64,000 nt of DNA from CADEED01 sp043747875. Lineage in GTDB: Bacteria > Pseudomonadota > Gammaproteobacteria > Steroidobacterales > Steroidobacteraceae. The notes under the pieces were generated by a model. That model was not told the DNA's origin. It made no database searches and saw only the letters and a program-made list of their open reading frames with translations. Location: the NCBI GenBank assembly GCA_043747875.1, contig JAYTOI010000037.1, positions 1-64,000 of the forward strand, in the 5' to 3' direction. Positions 24,801 through 32,671 of the stretch are shown in pieces. The position numbers and the translations under genes are program-made. Numbering within the stretch: the first letter of the stretch is position 1; each line of letters begins with the position of its first letter.

Positions 24801-25762
24801 CGCGCAGCCTCGGCAGCTTGCGCGAGCGTCACGCCGGCGCCTCGCAGCAGGACTACGCCAAACAATCGCACCTCACTACCGGTGCGCGTGCCTGGGATTT
24901 CGGCGAGATTCCCGAGCGGCAGGAAGTCGGCCCGGCGGGCCGCAGGCAGATCGGCCATCCCGCCCTCTTCGACGAGGGGGACAGTGTGGGGTTGCGCGCC
25001 TACGCCACGCCATACGAGGCGCGCATGAGCCACGAGCGCGGCAGCGCGCGATTGCTGCGGCTGGTCATGGCGCGCGATCTCAAAACACTGCGTCGCGACC
25101 TGGCCGTCACCGTGCAGGGCGAGATGGTCTACCGGGCGCTCGGCCCGCATCCGCTGCTGAATCCCGACCTGCTCGCCGGCCGCGACCTGCGGGAAGACCT
25201 GCTCGATCGCATCGTGATGACCGTGTTCCTGGACGGGCAGGCGCCGCTGCGCGAGAGCGCGGCTTTCGAGGCGCGCATCGCGGAGCGGCGCAGCGGCATC
25301 GGGCTGCCCGCGCAGGAGATCTCCCGCGCGGTACAGGGCGCACTGGAACGGCTGGCCCGCATTCATACCGCACTCGCGAAGGCGCCGGCGCCGGCGGCCG
25401 CGGACATAAGGTCGCAGCTCTCCTGGCTGGTGCCGGCCGGGTTCCTCCTAACAACGCCGTGGCCGCGGCTGTTGGAGTTCGGACGCTATCTACAGGCAGT
25501 CGAGCAGCGGCTCGAGAAGGCGGGCCGGGATCCGCGGCGCGAGGCGCAATTGACGGCCGAGATCGCGCCGCTCGAGGCCCGTTACCGCGCCCGCGTGAAG
25601 GCCGAGCGCGGAATGAAGCCGCCCGGCGAGGACGAGTACCGCTGGCTGCTGGAAGAGCTGCGGGTGTCGCTGTTCGCGCAGCAGCTCAAGACGCGGGTCC
25701 CCGTGTCCGCACGGCGCCTGGAAGATGCCTGGGCCGAGCGGGAGCGCATGCAGTTGACTTAA
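21863..25762 (+). CDS. hrpA: DEAH-box ATP-dependent RNA helicase HrpA
   Basis: 1299 residues, the usual HrpA length. Unwinds RNA and helps rescue stalled or collided ribosomes. Walker A GETGSGKT at 96-103, DEAH at 193-196, TSATID, then NVAETSLTVPGIRAVIDTG and QRAGRCGR of the second RecA lobe. The HA2/OB region and the long HrpA-specific C-terminal domain follow. The N-terminal 60 residues are charged and coiled-coil-like. Likely single gene. Confidence 0.95.
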   Translation: MNSPDSAPPLPIDTCLRRDQHRLRRERDRLRAEKLRGNDIAAAEAGLAAKVAASTAKRAARAASVPKLTYPELPISENRDEIRRAIEQNPVVIVCGETGSGKTTQLPKICLEAGRGVAGIIGHTQPRRIAARAVGARIAEELGTPLGQLVGYKLRFQDRSRPEGLIKLMTDGILLAETQGDRFLDAYDTIIVDEAHERSLNIDFLLGYLKWLLPKRPDLKLVITSATIDPERFSKHFGDAPIINVSGRSYPVEMRYRAVELDEDDETAVDEQAAILSAVDELWREQAGDILVFLSGEREIRETAESLRKHHPQGCEVLPLYSRLSQDEQQRVFKPAGRRRVVLATNVAETSLTVPGIRAVIDTGVARISRYSHRSRLQRLPIEKISRASANQRAGRCGRVAPGIAIRLYSEEDFLARPEFTEPEIQRTNLAAVILQMHALKLGDIEAFPFVEPPDGRYVRDGQRTLRELGALSSEAGAGEGVLTDIGRRLAKLPLDPKLGRMLLAAEHCLEEVSIIASALSVPDPRDRPADKQTQADQKHAPFRDEQSDFLSLLKLWRAWNEQREQLSRAKLRAWCKENFLSYLRLIEWHDVHGQVMEVVKGELRLPIDPKPADYAAIHRALLTGLLSQVAERREQGEYLGANGTKLAIHPGSGQFRARPAWMVSAEQVQTTKVYARTVARIDPRWVEDVGAHVIKRQHYDPHWERRAARAAIYERTTLFGLTLSSDRSVPYEQVDAKAAREMFIRHALVLMEYDSRAPFFAHNLKLLEDTEYLQQKGRRVDLLGDEQQLYEFFDARVPAGISTGAAFEKWRRVAEAEDPKVLWLSAKDIAPGDAELDAERFPDHLSAGPLVVQLRYRFEPGNEDDGVSAHIPLHVLNQLPDEPFEWLVPGLFEEKIEALIRSLPKNLRVHFVPVPEAAGKVLPLLEPGRGSLHAQLAAALLRTGGVPVPRDAFREDVLPPHLRMNFLLLDDAAKVIARSRSLGSLRERHAGASQQDYAKQSHLTTGARAWDFGEIPERQEVGPAGRRQIGHPALFDEGDSVGLRAYATPYEARMSHERGSARLLRLVMARDLKTLRRDLAVTVQGEMVYRALGPHPLLNPDLLAGRDLREDLLDRIVMTVFLDGQAPLRESAAFEARIAERRSGIGLPAQEISRAVQGALERLARIHTALAKAPAPAAADIRSQLSWLVPAGFLLTTPWPRLLEFGRYLQAVEQRLEKAGRDPRREAQLTAEIAPLEARYRARVKAERGMKPPGEDEYRWLLEELRVSLFAQQLKTRVPVSARRLEDAWAERERMQLT

Positions 25763-25792
25763 CGGGCGGGCCGGGTCGCGGTCGGGAGACGC

Positions 25793-26104
25793 GTGCGCAT
25801 CTATCGGAAGCGCGGCGATCCGGCGATACTGCCCGCCAGCATGCGTGAACACGAGATCAACCAGCGGATGGAAGGCGCCCTGCGCGACCCATTCCCCGCG
25901 AAGGCATTGGCCAGCCTTGCCAGGTCGCTGAAGACCGAAGGCATGTCGCAGCTCGAGATGTACCGGTTCTTCGACGACTTCCGCGACCGTCACGAGATCG
26001 GCATCGCCGAGGACGTCTACGACGCGATCCTCGAAGCCATGGACCTGATCTCCGGCTGGTGCGCTCCGGGAGCGCAGATCTTCGGCGCGAACCTGCGCGT
26101 GTAG
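25793..26104 (+). CDS. Hypothetical small helical protein
   Basis: 103 residues from GTG at 25793, which has GGGAG six bases before it. ATG at 25841 would give 87 residues. MREHEINQRMEGALRDPFPA and GMSQLEMYRFFDDFRDRHEI look helical and acidic. I recall similar small unnamed proteins but no function. The stop codon sits three bases before an attC-like R''. Confidence 0.6.
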   Translation: MRIYRKRGDPAILPASMREHEINQRMEGALRDPFPAKALASLARSLKTEGMSQLEMYRFFDDFRDRHEIGIAEDVYDAILEAMDLISGWCAPGAQIFGANLRV

Positions 26105-26106
26105 TC

Positions 26107-26236
26107 GACTAACAAACATCTCGCCGCGCCGGGCGCGCGAGAGGATTCAGGCGCATGGGTCAAAGCGACCAGCTCCGCTTCAACGGCATCAGCCCCGCGA
26201 CGACATCGACATCACGCTCGTCCACGACTGTTAGTT
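26107..26236 (+). repeat. Possible long or decayed attC site
   Basis: R''-like GACTAAC at 26107-26113 and R'-like GTTAGTT at 26230-26236 flank 116 bp. The left part AAACATCTCGCCGCGCCGGG recalls the array sites. The right part does not clearly align, so this is uncertain. Confidence 0.3.
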
Positions 26237-26255
26237 GAGAAATCGGAGAGAATTG

Positions 26256-26717
26256 TTGTCGACATCGAAGCAGATTCCCGCCGCAGACTCGGACGAATGG
26301 GCCATCGGTGAAGGCTCGATCGGTGGCCGTCCGAGCATGGTGCGGTTTCGACCCAGGCTCGCGGCGTTTCTGGGCGACCCGCGCTACTCGCGGCGGCTCC
26401 AGGCCACGTGGACCTACGGCGATGACAAAGAACTGGGAATGCCCGACAACGAAGACAGTCTGGCCATGGCGCGCATGGAAGACAGCCTCGTGCCGGCCAT
26501 CGAAGGTTCGCGTGTCGGGACGCTCGCGTTCGTCTTCACGCATGGCGGCGCGCGCGAGTGGCACTTCTACGTCTCAGAGACCGCCAATCTCGATTCAATC
26601 ATCAACGAGGCACTGGCTGATTCGCCCGGGCTGCCCATCGAGCTGCTCGTGGCGGACGATCCGGAGTGGTCGGAATTCGCAGGGCTGCTCCAATCCGTCA
26701 AGACGCATGACGCGTGA
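26256..26717 (+). CDS. DUF695 domain protein
   Basis: 153 residues from TTG at 26256, chosen because GGAG lies seven bases upstream; TTG at 26253 and 26235 are alternatives. RLQATWTYGDDKELGMPDNE, LVPAIEGSRVGTLAFVFTHG, then EWHFYVSETANLDSIINEAL match DUF695, a soluble family of unknown function. Overlaps the next gene by 11 bp. Confidence 0.75.
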   Translation: MSTSKQIPAADSDEWAIGEGSIGGRPSMVRFRPRLAAFLGDPRYSRRLQATWTYGDDKELGMPDNEDSLAMARMEDSLVPAIEGSRVGTLAFVFTHGGAREWHFYVSETANLDSIINEALADSPGLPIELLVADDPEWSEFAGLLQSVKTHDA

Positions 26718-27078
26718 CGATGCACTGGAGCTCGCGCACGACTGGGCTGCCGCCTGGAACGAGCGCGCCGTCGAGCGGGTGCTCGTTCTGTTCACCGACG
26801 AGGTGGTCTTCATCAGTCCCACCGCCCGGGCAGTCACCGGCGACGGCACGGTGCGCGGCAAGGCCGCGCTGCGTGCGTACTGGATCGAGGCGCTGGCCGC
26901 CATCACGTCGCTGCGATTCACCGTGCAGCGCGTGCTCTGGGATGCGGCGACGCGCGAGCCCGCCATCGTCTATCTAGCCGAGATCAACGGGACGACGAAG
27001 CGCGTCTGCGAGAGTCTGACCTTCGGAACCGATGGCCGCGTCGTGAGTGCGGAGGTCTTTCACGGCCTCGCGGCCTGA
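26707..27078 (+). CDS. SnoaL-like (NTF2-fold) protein
   Basis: 123 residues. ALELAHDWAAAWNERAVERV and LVLFTDEVVFISPTARAVTG are the helix and first strand of SnoaL/NTF2-like small proteins. GKAALRAYWIEALAAITSLR and the C-terminal strands follow. These folds host varied enzymes or carriers. No specific activity can be assigned. Probably translated with the DUF695 gene. Confidence 0.75.
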   Translation: MTRDDALELAHDWAAAWNERAVERVLVLFTDEVVFISPTARAVTGDGTVRGKAALRAYWIEALAAITSLRFTVQRVLWDAATREPAIVYLAEINGTTKRVCESLTFGTDGRVVSAEVFHGLAA

Positions 27079-27108
27079 GGCGCGGTTCGCCGGCGGGCGC
27101 CACGCCTT

Positions 27109-28179
27109 CTAACTAGCGCGAGGCGCGTCCGCGGCCGGGATCACCGCCATTTCCGCGCGCCGCCTGCGCTCCTTGTGGCGCTTCTGCAGATACGCGATCA
27201 GCGGCCGCTCGACCAGCACGTACACCACGCAACCAAGCCCGATCGTGCCGGCGAGCACCACGGGGTAGGTGCCGTGCGGTCCGATGGCCGAATACAAACC
27301 GCTCTTCATCGCCACCTTGAGCAGCAGGCCCTGGATGCTCGAGTGGGTCAGATAGATGCTGTACGAAGCATTGCCGATGAAGTTCAGGAAATCCGGTACC
27401 TTGATGTAGCCGCATGTTTCCATTTTCGTGCCACCGGCCACCAGCAGCGCGAAGCCGATCGCGAGCACCAGCGGCGAGAGGTTGTGCGGCAGGCCCATGG
27501 TCAGCGCCGCGAATACGATGCACACGAGGCCGAGGCCGAATTCCACGAAGCCGCTGCCACCGCGCCGGTACAGCCAGTACGCGCCCATGCCGAGCAGGAA
27601 GAGCAGGTTGTACGCGGCGGTGTAGACGTTGATCGCCGTGCGCTCGGCCGGCAGTGGATAGTCGTAGAGCGCGAGGCACAGCAGCGCCCAGGTGGTGAGC
27701 ACGATGATGCCGGCGCGGCGGCTGAGGATCAGTACGGAGAACAGAGCGTAGAACGCCACTTCGTGGAACAGCGTCCACGCGACGGTCAGCGGGGGCACGC
27801 CGTCGGTGAAGCGGATCAGCGTCCAGGTAGTCAGCCAGTCGCCCAATGATTCCGGATTCCTGGCGTCGGTGCCCAGGCCGAAGAACAGCAGCCCGATGAA
27901 CCCGGCGCTGTACAGCCAGTAGATTGGGAAGACGCGCGTGAACCGCCGGTGGGCATAGTTCGTCCACGCCGCGGGTTTGCCGATGTCCTTGGCGTGCGCG
28001 AACAGGATGATGAAGCCCGACAGAACGAAGAAGAAGTCGACGCCACGGAAGCCGTGGCGCGTGATGTCGCCGAAGGCGGGCACGCCGCCGTAGCGCTCGA
28101 GACCCATGCCGATCGACAAATGAAACGCGGCCACGCCCGCGGCGGCCAGCGCACGACTCGCCTGTAGAACTCGCAGCAT
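27109..28179 (-). CDS. Acyltransferase 3 family membrane protein (OafA-like)
   Basis: 356 residues with about ten membrane segments. Transfers acyl groups, usually O-acetyl, onto surface polysaccharides. Family landmarks: LQASRALAAAGVAAFHLSIG at the N terminus with the key His, then RHGFRGVDFFFVLSGFIILF, RRFTRVFPIYWLY and, near the C terminus, GNASYSIYLTHSSIQGLLL. Convergent with the SnoaL-like gene and 110 bp downstream of the ECF sigma gene on the same strand. Confidence 0.88.
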   Translation of the reverse strand: MLRVLQASRALAAAGVAAFHLSIGMGLERYGGVPAFGDITRHGFRGVDFFFVLSGFIILFAHAKDIGKPAAWTNYAHRRFTRVFPIYWLYSAGFIGLLFFGLGTDARNPESLGDWLTTWTLIRFTDGVPPLTVAWTLFHEVAFYALFSVLILSRRAGIIVLTTWALLCLALYDYPLPAERTAINVYTAAYNLLFLLGMGAYWLYRRGGSGFVEFGLGLVCIVFAALTMGLPHNLSPLVLAIGFALLVAGGTKMETCGYIKVPDFLNFIGNASYSIYLTHSSIQGLLLKVAMKSGLYSAIGPHGTYPVVLAGTIGLGCVVYVLVERPLIAYLQKRHKERRRRAEMAVIPAADAPRAS

Positions 28180-28288
28180 TCTGACTCCGTGCCGGAATTC
28201 TTACCGCGGCGCCGCACGATTGAAGTGGCTGAGCGGCCGATGTGTGGTCAGAGGCGGACTACCTTTGCGTCCCTGCTTGCCTTGCGCC

Positions 28289-28909
28289 TCACCGCAGGCT
28301 TTCTCGCTCGCCGGCGAGCAGCCGTTCGAGCTTGCGCCGGGCATGGAACATGCGGGTCTTCACGGTACCGAGCGGGCAATGGACGATTGCCGCGATCTGC
28401 GGATAGTCGAAGTCCTGGAAATATGACAGCTCGATCACTGCGCGATGCTCAGCCGACAGCGCGCGCATGGCGGTGCCGATGCGCGCGTTGCGCTCGAGTT
28501 GCAGCAACTCCCCTTCGGGCGCGGCGCTCGTCGGCTCAGTGTCCGGGTCCGCGTGCACCGGATCGTCGAGGCGCTTGCGCGCCTTCAATGCCTTGCGATA
28601 TCCGATCGCGAAGATCCACGTCGAGACCTTGGAGTGGCCGTTGTAGGTGTGCGCGCGGTGCCACACGGCGAGCATGGTGTCGTTGATCAGCTCCTCGGTG
28701 AGCTGCGGCCGATGCGTGAGGCGCTGGAGAAACCGCGCGAGCCGCGGGCGATAGATGCGATAGAGCGTCTCGAACGCGCGGACACTGCCGCGCGCGGCGT
28801 CGGCCACGAGCGCGGCGTGCGCGACTTCGCCCGGTGACGCCGTGCGCATGGTCGCGTTCAGCCGCGACACGCCCGCGGACCACGCCGTGTTGACTTCGAT
28901 GCGTTCCAT
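28289..28909 (-). CDS. ECF-type RNA polymerase sigma factor
   Basis: 206 residues. Region 2 is ETLYRIYRPRLARFLQRLTH with EELINDTMLAVWHRAHTYNG and STWIFAIGYRKALKARKR. Region 4 is ALSAEHRAVIELSYFQDFDY then PQIAAIVHCPLGTVKTRMFH. No anti-sigma gene lies next to it. The downstream gene on the same strand is the acyltransferase, and the divergent neighbour is the thioredoxin-like gene. Target genes unknown. Confidence 0.9.
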   Translation of the reverse strand: MERIEVNTAWSAGVSRLNATMRTASPGEVAHAALVADAARGSVRAFETLYRIYRPRLARFLQRLTHRPQLTEELINDTMLAVWHRAHTYNGHSKVSTWIFAIGYRKALKARKRLDDPVHADPDTEPTSAAPEGELLQLERNARIGTAMRALSAEHRAVIELSYFQDFDYPQIAAIVHCPLGTVKTRMFHARRKLERLLAGERESLR

Positions 28910-29031
28910 GCATGCGAAAAAGTGAACCGAACTGGACTCGGAGGGAATATACCCCAGGAGTCACCGCACCGGGGTCAACTAACTATTCGAAAGTGCGGTG
29001 AATTTGTGTTCGCCGCATGGGAGGGGGCGTC

Positions 29032-29529
29032 GTGAGCCGATTCACAGCGCGACTCGAGGTTGTCTCGAATGTCGCAATCATTGTCCTGGCGGTGATCGTC
29101 GCGGCCGTTGCGCTGCGCAATCATGTATTTCCTCCGCAAGCGATTGCGGAGCTGCCGCAGGGAACGAAGCTCGCGCTGCCCGACGTGCAGTGGAGCGAGC
29201 GCCCGCACACGTTAGTCATGGTTTTGCGTAAGGATTGCCAATTTTGTTCCGCGAGCGCCGGGTTCTATCGGCGCCTGCTCGAGGAAACGACGCGACTCGG
29301 TGTTCCCGTGATTGCCGCGCTGCCGGATGAGGTCGCCGCCTCACAGGAATATCTGCAGGAGCTCGGCATCGCCGTCACCGCCGTCCGCAGCGTCTCGCTG
29401 CGCTCGATCGGCGTGGGCGCCACGCCGACGCTCGTACTCGTCGACGCGCACGGTGCCGTCGCGCACACCTGGGTCGGGCAATTGCCCGAAGCGGGCGAGG
29501 CGGAGGTGATTCGCAGGCTGCGACTCTGA
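29032..29529 (+). CDS. Membrane-anchored thioredoxin-like protein
   Basis: 165 residues from GTG at 29032, which has GGGAGGGGG just upstream (ATG at 29017 is the alternative). One N-terminal membrane segment (VSNVAIIVLAVIVAAVAL), then a periplasmic domain with C69-Q-F-C72 in the thioredoxin position (LVMVLRKDCQFCSASAGFYR). The later cis-Pro-like strand VGATPTLVLVDAHG also fits. Probably a thiol redox or reducing protein of the envelope. Divergent from the sigma factor and upstream of the cysteine-rich peptide gene. Confidence 0.75.
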   Translation: MSRFTARLEVVSNVAIIVLAVIVAAVALRNHVFPPQAIAELPQGTKLALPDVQWSERPHTLVMVLRKDCQFCSASAGFYRRLLEETTRLGVPVIAALPDEVAASQEYLQELGIAVTAVRSVSLRSIGVGATPTLVLVDAHGAVAHTWVGQLPEAGEAEVIRRLRL

Positions 29530-29587
29530 CGCCCGCGAGTTGCGCGTCGGTCCGATTGTCAGGGGCCAAACTCAACAGGAGATCTCG

Positions 29588-29800
29588 ATGAAGAAACTGA
29601 TCGTGAAACTGGCGTCCGTGCTCACGCTCGCGGCTGCCGCGAGCGTCATGAGCATCGCGCCCGCGAGCGGCGGGTCGCCGGCCTGCTATTCGGCCTGCGG
29701 CAGCCAGACCAGCGCCTGCCACGCGTGGTGCACGTGGAACCAGGCCTGCCATGCGCAGTGCACCGCGCAGTTCAACGCGTGCATGGCGGCGTGCGGCTGA
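29588..29800 (+). CDS. Secreted peptide with four CX3C motifs
   Basis: 70 residues from ATG at 29588, with AGGAGATC upstream. Signal peptide about residues 1-28 (KKLIVKLASVLTLAAAASVM). The mature part has eight cysteines in four CX3C pairs at 33-37, 44-48, 54-58 and 65-69, spaced 6, 5 and 6 residues apart. This even spacing suggests helices stapled by disulfides. It lies 58 bp after the thioredoxin-like gene, a natural partner for cysteine oxidation. No known family recognised. Sequence after the stop resembles a shortened attC. Confidence 0.7.
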   Translation: MKKLIVKLASVLTLAAAASVMSIAPASGGSPACYSACGSQTSACHAWCTWNQACHAQCTAQFNACMAACG

Positions 29801-29839
29801 GCGGATAAAGTGTGGTTCGGGTGGCGGCGATAGTTAGGG
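29796..29839 (+). repeat. Possible shortened attC remnant
   Basis: GCTGAGCGGATAAAGTG at 29796-29812 matches the array sites (GCTGGAGCGG...GATAAAGTG) if about a dozen bases were lost. An R'-like GTTAGGG follows at 29833-29839. The match is short and could be chance. Confidence 0.35.
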
Positions 29840-30016
29840 AGGAGTCGCCGCCGTCCTCGAATGCGCGGCGGCCGGCCGTTTTCGACGCGGCCTGGCAGTC
29901 CCCCTGTTCCGCCGCTCGTCCGCGAGCGGCCGGCCGCCGCGTGCCCGGTCCTGAAGCGCTGCTGCGCACCCTCTGCACCGACCTGAAGCAAGAACACCCA
30001 AACGGGCGTTCGGCTG
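29840..30016. other. Intergenic stretch before the nir promoter, no gene seen
   Basis: GC-rich, with repeated CGGCCGGCCG-type runs that can fold locally (GCGGCCGGCCG near 29867 and CGGCCGGCCGCCGCG near 29927). No supported gene or terminator. Confidence 0.4.
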
Positions 30017-30039
30017 GGAAATATCGTCCGATATCTTCC
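30017..30039 (+). promoter_or_regulatory. Dyad upstream of nirB
   Basis: GGAA-ATATCG-TC-CGATAT-C-TTCC: two perfect six-base arms around TC, with GGAA/TTCC flanks offset by one base. It ends one base before the sigma54 element and could be a binding site for a nitrate-response or redox regulator. Confidence 0.5.
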
Positions 30040-30040
30040 T

Positions 30041-30056
30041 TGGCATGGACGTTGCT
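30041..30056 (+). promoter_or_regulatory. Sigma54-type (-24/-12) promoter of the nir-nas operon
   Basis: TGGCATG-N4-TTGCT. GG and GC elements are ten bases apart, as in the consensus TGGCACG-N4-TTGCW, with one mismatch. Initiation would be near 30067, 28 bp before the nirB start. This fits nitrogen control of nitrate assimilation by an NtrC-like activator. Confidence 0.72.
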
Positions 30057-30094
30057 TGGCAAGGAGTCAGCGCCGAAGAGAGGGACCCCGAGCA

Positions 30095-32671
30095 ATGCCA
30101 AATTCCATGCCGAGTCGAAGAATCGTCGTTGTAGGTCACGGCATGGTGGGACAGAGATTTCTCGAGACGCTGACGGCCGACGCCCCGGGCGATCTGGCCA
30201 TCACGATGCTCGCGGAGGAGCCACGATTGGCTTATGATCGCGTCAACCTCTCCAAATTCTTCTCCGGCACGAGTGTCGCGGAGCTGACGCTGACGACGCG
30301 CGACTTCTTCGACAAACACGGCATCGAGCTGCATTCGGGAGATCCGGTCGCCGCCATCGACCGTGCCGGCAAGCGCGTCACGACCAGGAGCGGCGCGGAA
30401 TACGAGTACGACGTGCTGGTGCTCGCCACCGGCTCGAATCCATTCGTGCCGCCGATCCCGGGACGCGAGCGGCCCGGCGTGTTCGTCTACCGCACCATCG
30501 AGGATCTCGAGGCGATCAGCGAGGCCGGCAAGAACTCGACGCGCGGCGTCGTCATCGGCGGTGGGTTGTTAGGTCTCGAGGCCGCGAAGGCATTGAAAGA
30601 CCTCGGCCTCGCGACCAACGTGGTGGAGTTCGCGCCGCGGCTCATGGCCGTGCAGGTAGACGAGGGCGGCGGCGGGCTGCTGCGCACCCGCATCGAGGCG
30701 CTGGGTGTCGCGGTACACACCGGCAAGAACACGACGCGGATCGACGACGGTGAGACGGCGCGGCACCGTCTGCACTTCGCGGACGGCGGCTCGCTCGAAA
30801 CCGACGTGGTCGTCATCTCAGCCGGCATCCGCCCGCGCGACGACCTGGCGCGCGCCTGCGGCCTCGAAGTGGCGCCGCGCGGTGGCATCGCGATCGACGG
30901 GGACTGCCGCACCTCGGACGAGTTCATCTACGCGATCGGCGAGTGCGCTTCGTACGACGGCCGCGTGTTCGGCCTCGTGGCGCCGGGCTACCAGATGGCG
31001 CGCATCGCGGCGGCGCGCGTGCTCGGCACCGCCGGAGAGGTGTTCTCCGGCGCCGACATGAGCACCAAGCTCAAACTACTCGGGGTCGAGGTGGGTTCGA
31101 TCGGCGATGCGCACGCGACCACGCAGGGCGCGCGCGTGTACTCCTTCTTCGACCAGCGCAAGGAGGTCTACAAGAAGCTGGTGGTCGACGTCGATGGCAA
31201 GAAGCTCATCGGCGCGGTGCTCGTCGGCGACACGTCCGACTACTCGCTCTGGCACCAGACGGTGAGCAACGGCATGCCGCTGCCCGAGAACCCCGAAACC
31301 ATGCTGTTTCCGGCTGCTGCCGCCGGCACCGCCAGCGCCGCACCGAACAGCGGACTGGCTGGGCTTCCCGAGACCGCTCAAATCTGTTCGTGCAACAACA
31401 TATCGAAGGGCGGGCTGTGCGCGGCAATCGCCGGCGGCTGCACCACCGTCGGCGCGTTGAAGACGAAGACGAAGGCCGGCACGACCTGCGGCGGCTGCAC
31501 GCCGCTGGTCACGCAGATCCTCAACGCCGAGCTCAAGAAGCGCGGCGTCAACGTGAATGCCGCGATGTGCGAGCACTTTCCGTACACGCGTCAGCAGTTG
31601 TTCCATCTCGTGCGCATTGGCGAGCTCAGGCAGTTCGGGGACGTACTCGCGCGACACGGCCGCGGTCTCGGCTGCGACATCTGCAAGCCCGCCCTCGCGT
31701 CCATCCTCGCTTCGTGCTGGAACGAGTTCGTGCTCAAGCGCCGCCACGCGACCCTGCAGGACACGAACGACTACTTCCTCGCGAACATGCAGAAGGACGG
31801 CACGTACTCCGTGGTGCCGCGCGTGCCGGGCGGCGAGATCACGCCCGACAAGCTCATCGTCATCGGCGAGGTGGCGAAGAAATACGGGCTGTACACCAAG
31901 ATCACCGGCGGACAGCGCATCGACTTGTTCGGCGCGCAGGTGCACCAACTCCCGCTCATCTGGCGCGAGCTCATCGACGCCGGCTTCGAGTCCGGTCACG
32001 CCTACGGCAAGGCGCTGCGCACGGTGAAGAGCTGCGTCGGTTCCACCTGGTGTCGCTACGGTGTCCAGGACAGCGTGGGTCTGGCCATCGATCTGGAGAG
32101 CCGCTACAAGGGATTGCGCGCGCCGCACAAGATCAAGTTCGCCGTGTCCGGCTGCACGCGTGAATGCGCGGAGGCGCAGAGCAAGGACGTCGGGGTCATC
32201 GCAACGGACAAGGGCTGGAACCTCTACGTCTGCGGCAACGGCGGCATGAAGCCGCGGCACGCCGATCTGCTGGCGCGCGACATCGACACCGCGACGCTGG
32301 TGCGGTTCATCGACCGCTTCCTCATGTTCTACATCCGCACGGGCGACCGCCTGCAGCGCACGTCGACCTGGCTCGAGAATCTCGAGGGCGGCATCGACTA
32401 CGTGCGCAAGATTGTTTGCGACGACTCTCTCGGTATCGGTGCGGAGCTCGAATCCGACATGGCGCGCGTCATCGCGAACTACGCCTGCGAGTGGAAGGTG
32501 GCCATCGAAGACCCCGCCACGCTCAAGCGCTTCCGCCACTTCGTGAACTCGGAGGAGGGCGATCGCAACGTCGTGTTCGTCGAGGAGCGCGGACAGATCC
32601 GTCCCGCGACGCCCGAGGAGCGCACCGTCGCGCTGACGCAGGAGCAGGCCGAAGAGGGAGTCGCGGCGTGA
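30095..32671 (+). CDS. nirB: Assimilatory NAD(P)H nitrite reductase large subunit
   Basis: 858 residues, normal for NirB. Reduces nitrite to ammonium in the cytoplasm. The FAD/NAD domain comes first (RIVVVGHGMVGQRFLETL, VVIGGGLLGLEAAKAL). A BFD-like [2Fe-2S] site follows (C431, C433, C465, C468). The sulfite/nitrite reductase domain carries the siroheme/[4Fe-4S] ligands C647, C653, C687 and C691 (CX5C...CX3C). ATG at 30095 chosen; ATG at 30107 also possible. Its stop overlaps the start of the next gene. Confidence 0.95.
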   Translation: MPNSMPSRRIVVVGHGMVGQRFLETLTADAPGDLAITMLAEEPRLAYDRVNLSKFFSGTSVAELTLTTRDFFDKHGIELHSGDPVAAIDRAGKRVTTRSGAEYEYDVLVLATGSNPFVPPIPGRERPGVFVYRTIEDLEAISEAGKNSTRGVVIGGGLLGLEAAKALKDLGLATNVVEFAPRLMAVQVDEGGGGLLRTRIEALGVAVHTGKNTTRIDDGETARHRLHFADGGSLETDVVVISAGIRPRDDLARACGLEVAPRGGIAIDGDCRTSDEFIYAIGECASYDGRVFGLVAPGYQMARIAAARVLGTAGEVFSGADMSTKLKLLGVEVGSIGDAHATTQGARVYSFFDQRKEVYKKLVVDVDGKKLIGAVLVGDTSDYSLWHQTVSNGMPLPENPETMLFPAAAAGTASAAPNSGLAGLPETAQICSCNNISKGGLCAAIAGGCTTVGALKTKTKAGTTCGGCTPLVTQILNAELKKRGVNVNAAMCEHFPYTRQQLFHLVRIGELRQFGDVLARHGRGLGCDICKPALASILASCWNEFVLKRRHATLQDTNDYFLANMQKDGTYSVVPRVPGGEITPDKLIVIGEVAKKYGLYTKITGGQRIDLFGAQVHQLPLIWRELIDAGFESGHAYGKALRTVKSCVGSTWCRYGVQDSVGLAIDLESRYKGLRAPHKIKFAVSGCTRECAEAQSKDVGVIATDKGWNLYVCGNGGMKPRHADLLARDIDTATLVRFIDRFLMFYIRTGDRLQRTSTWLENLEGGIDYVRKIVCDDSLGIGAELESDMARVIANYACEWKVAIEDPATLKRFRHFVNSEEGDRNVVFVEERGQIRPATPEERTVALTQEQAEEGVAA

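Noticed and set aside
23612..25366. 584-residue minus-strand frame inside hrpA
   Set aside because: Antisense shadow of hrpA caused by high GC at codon position three.
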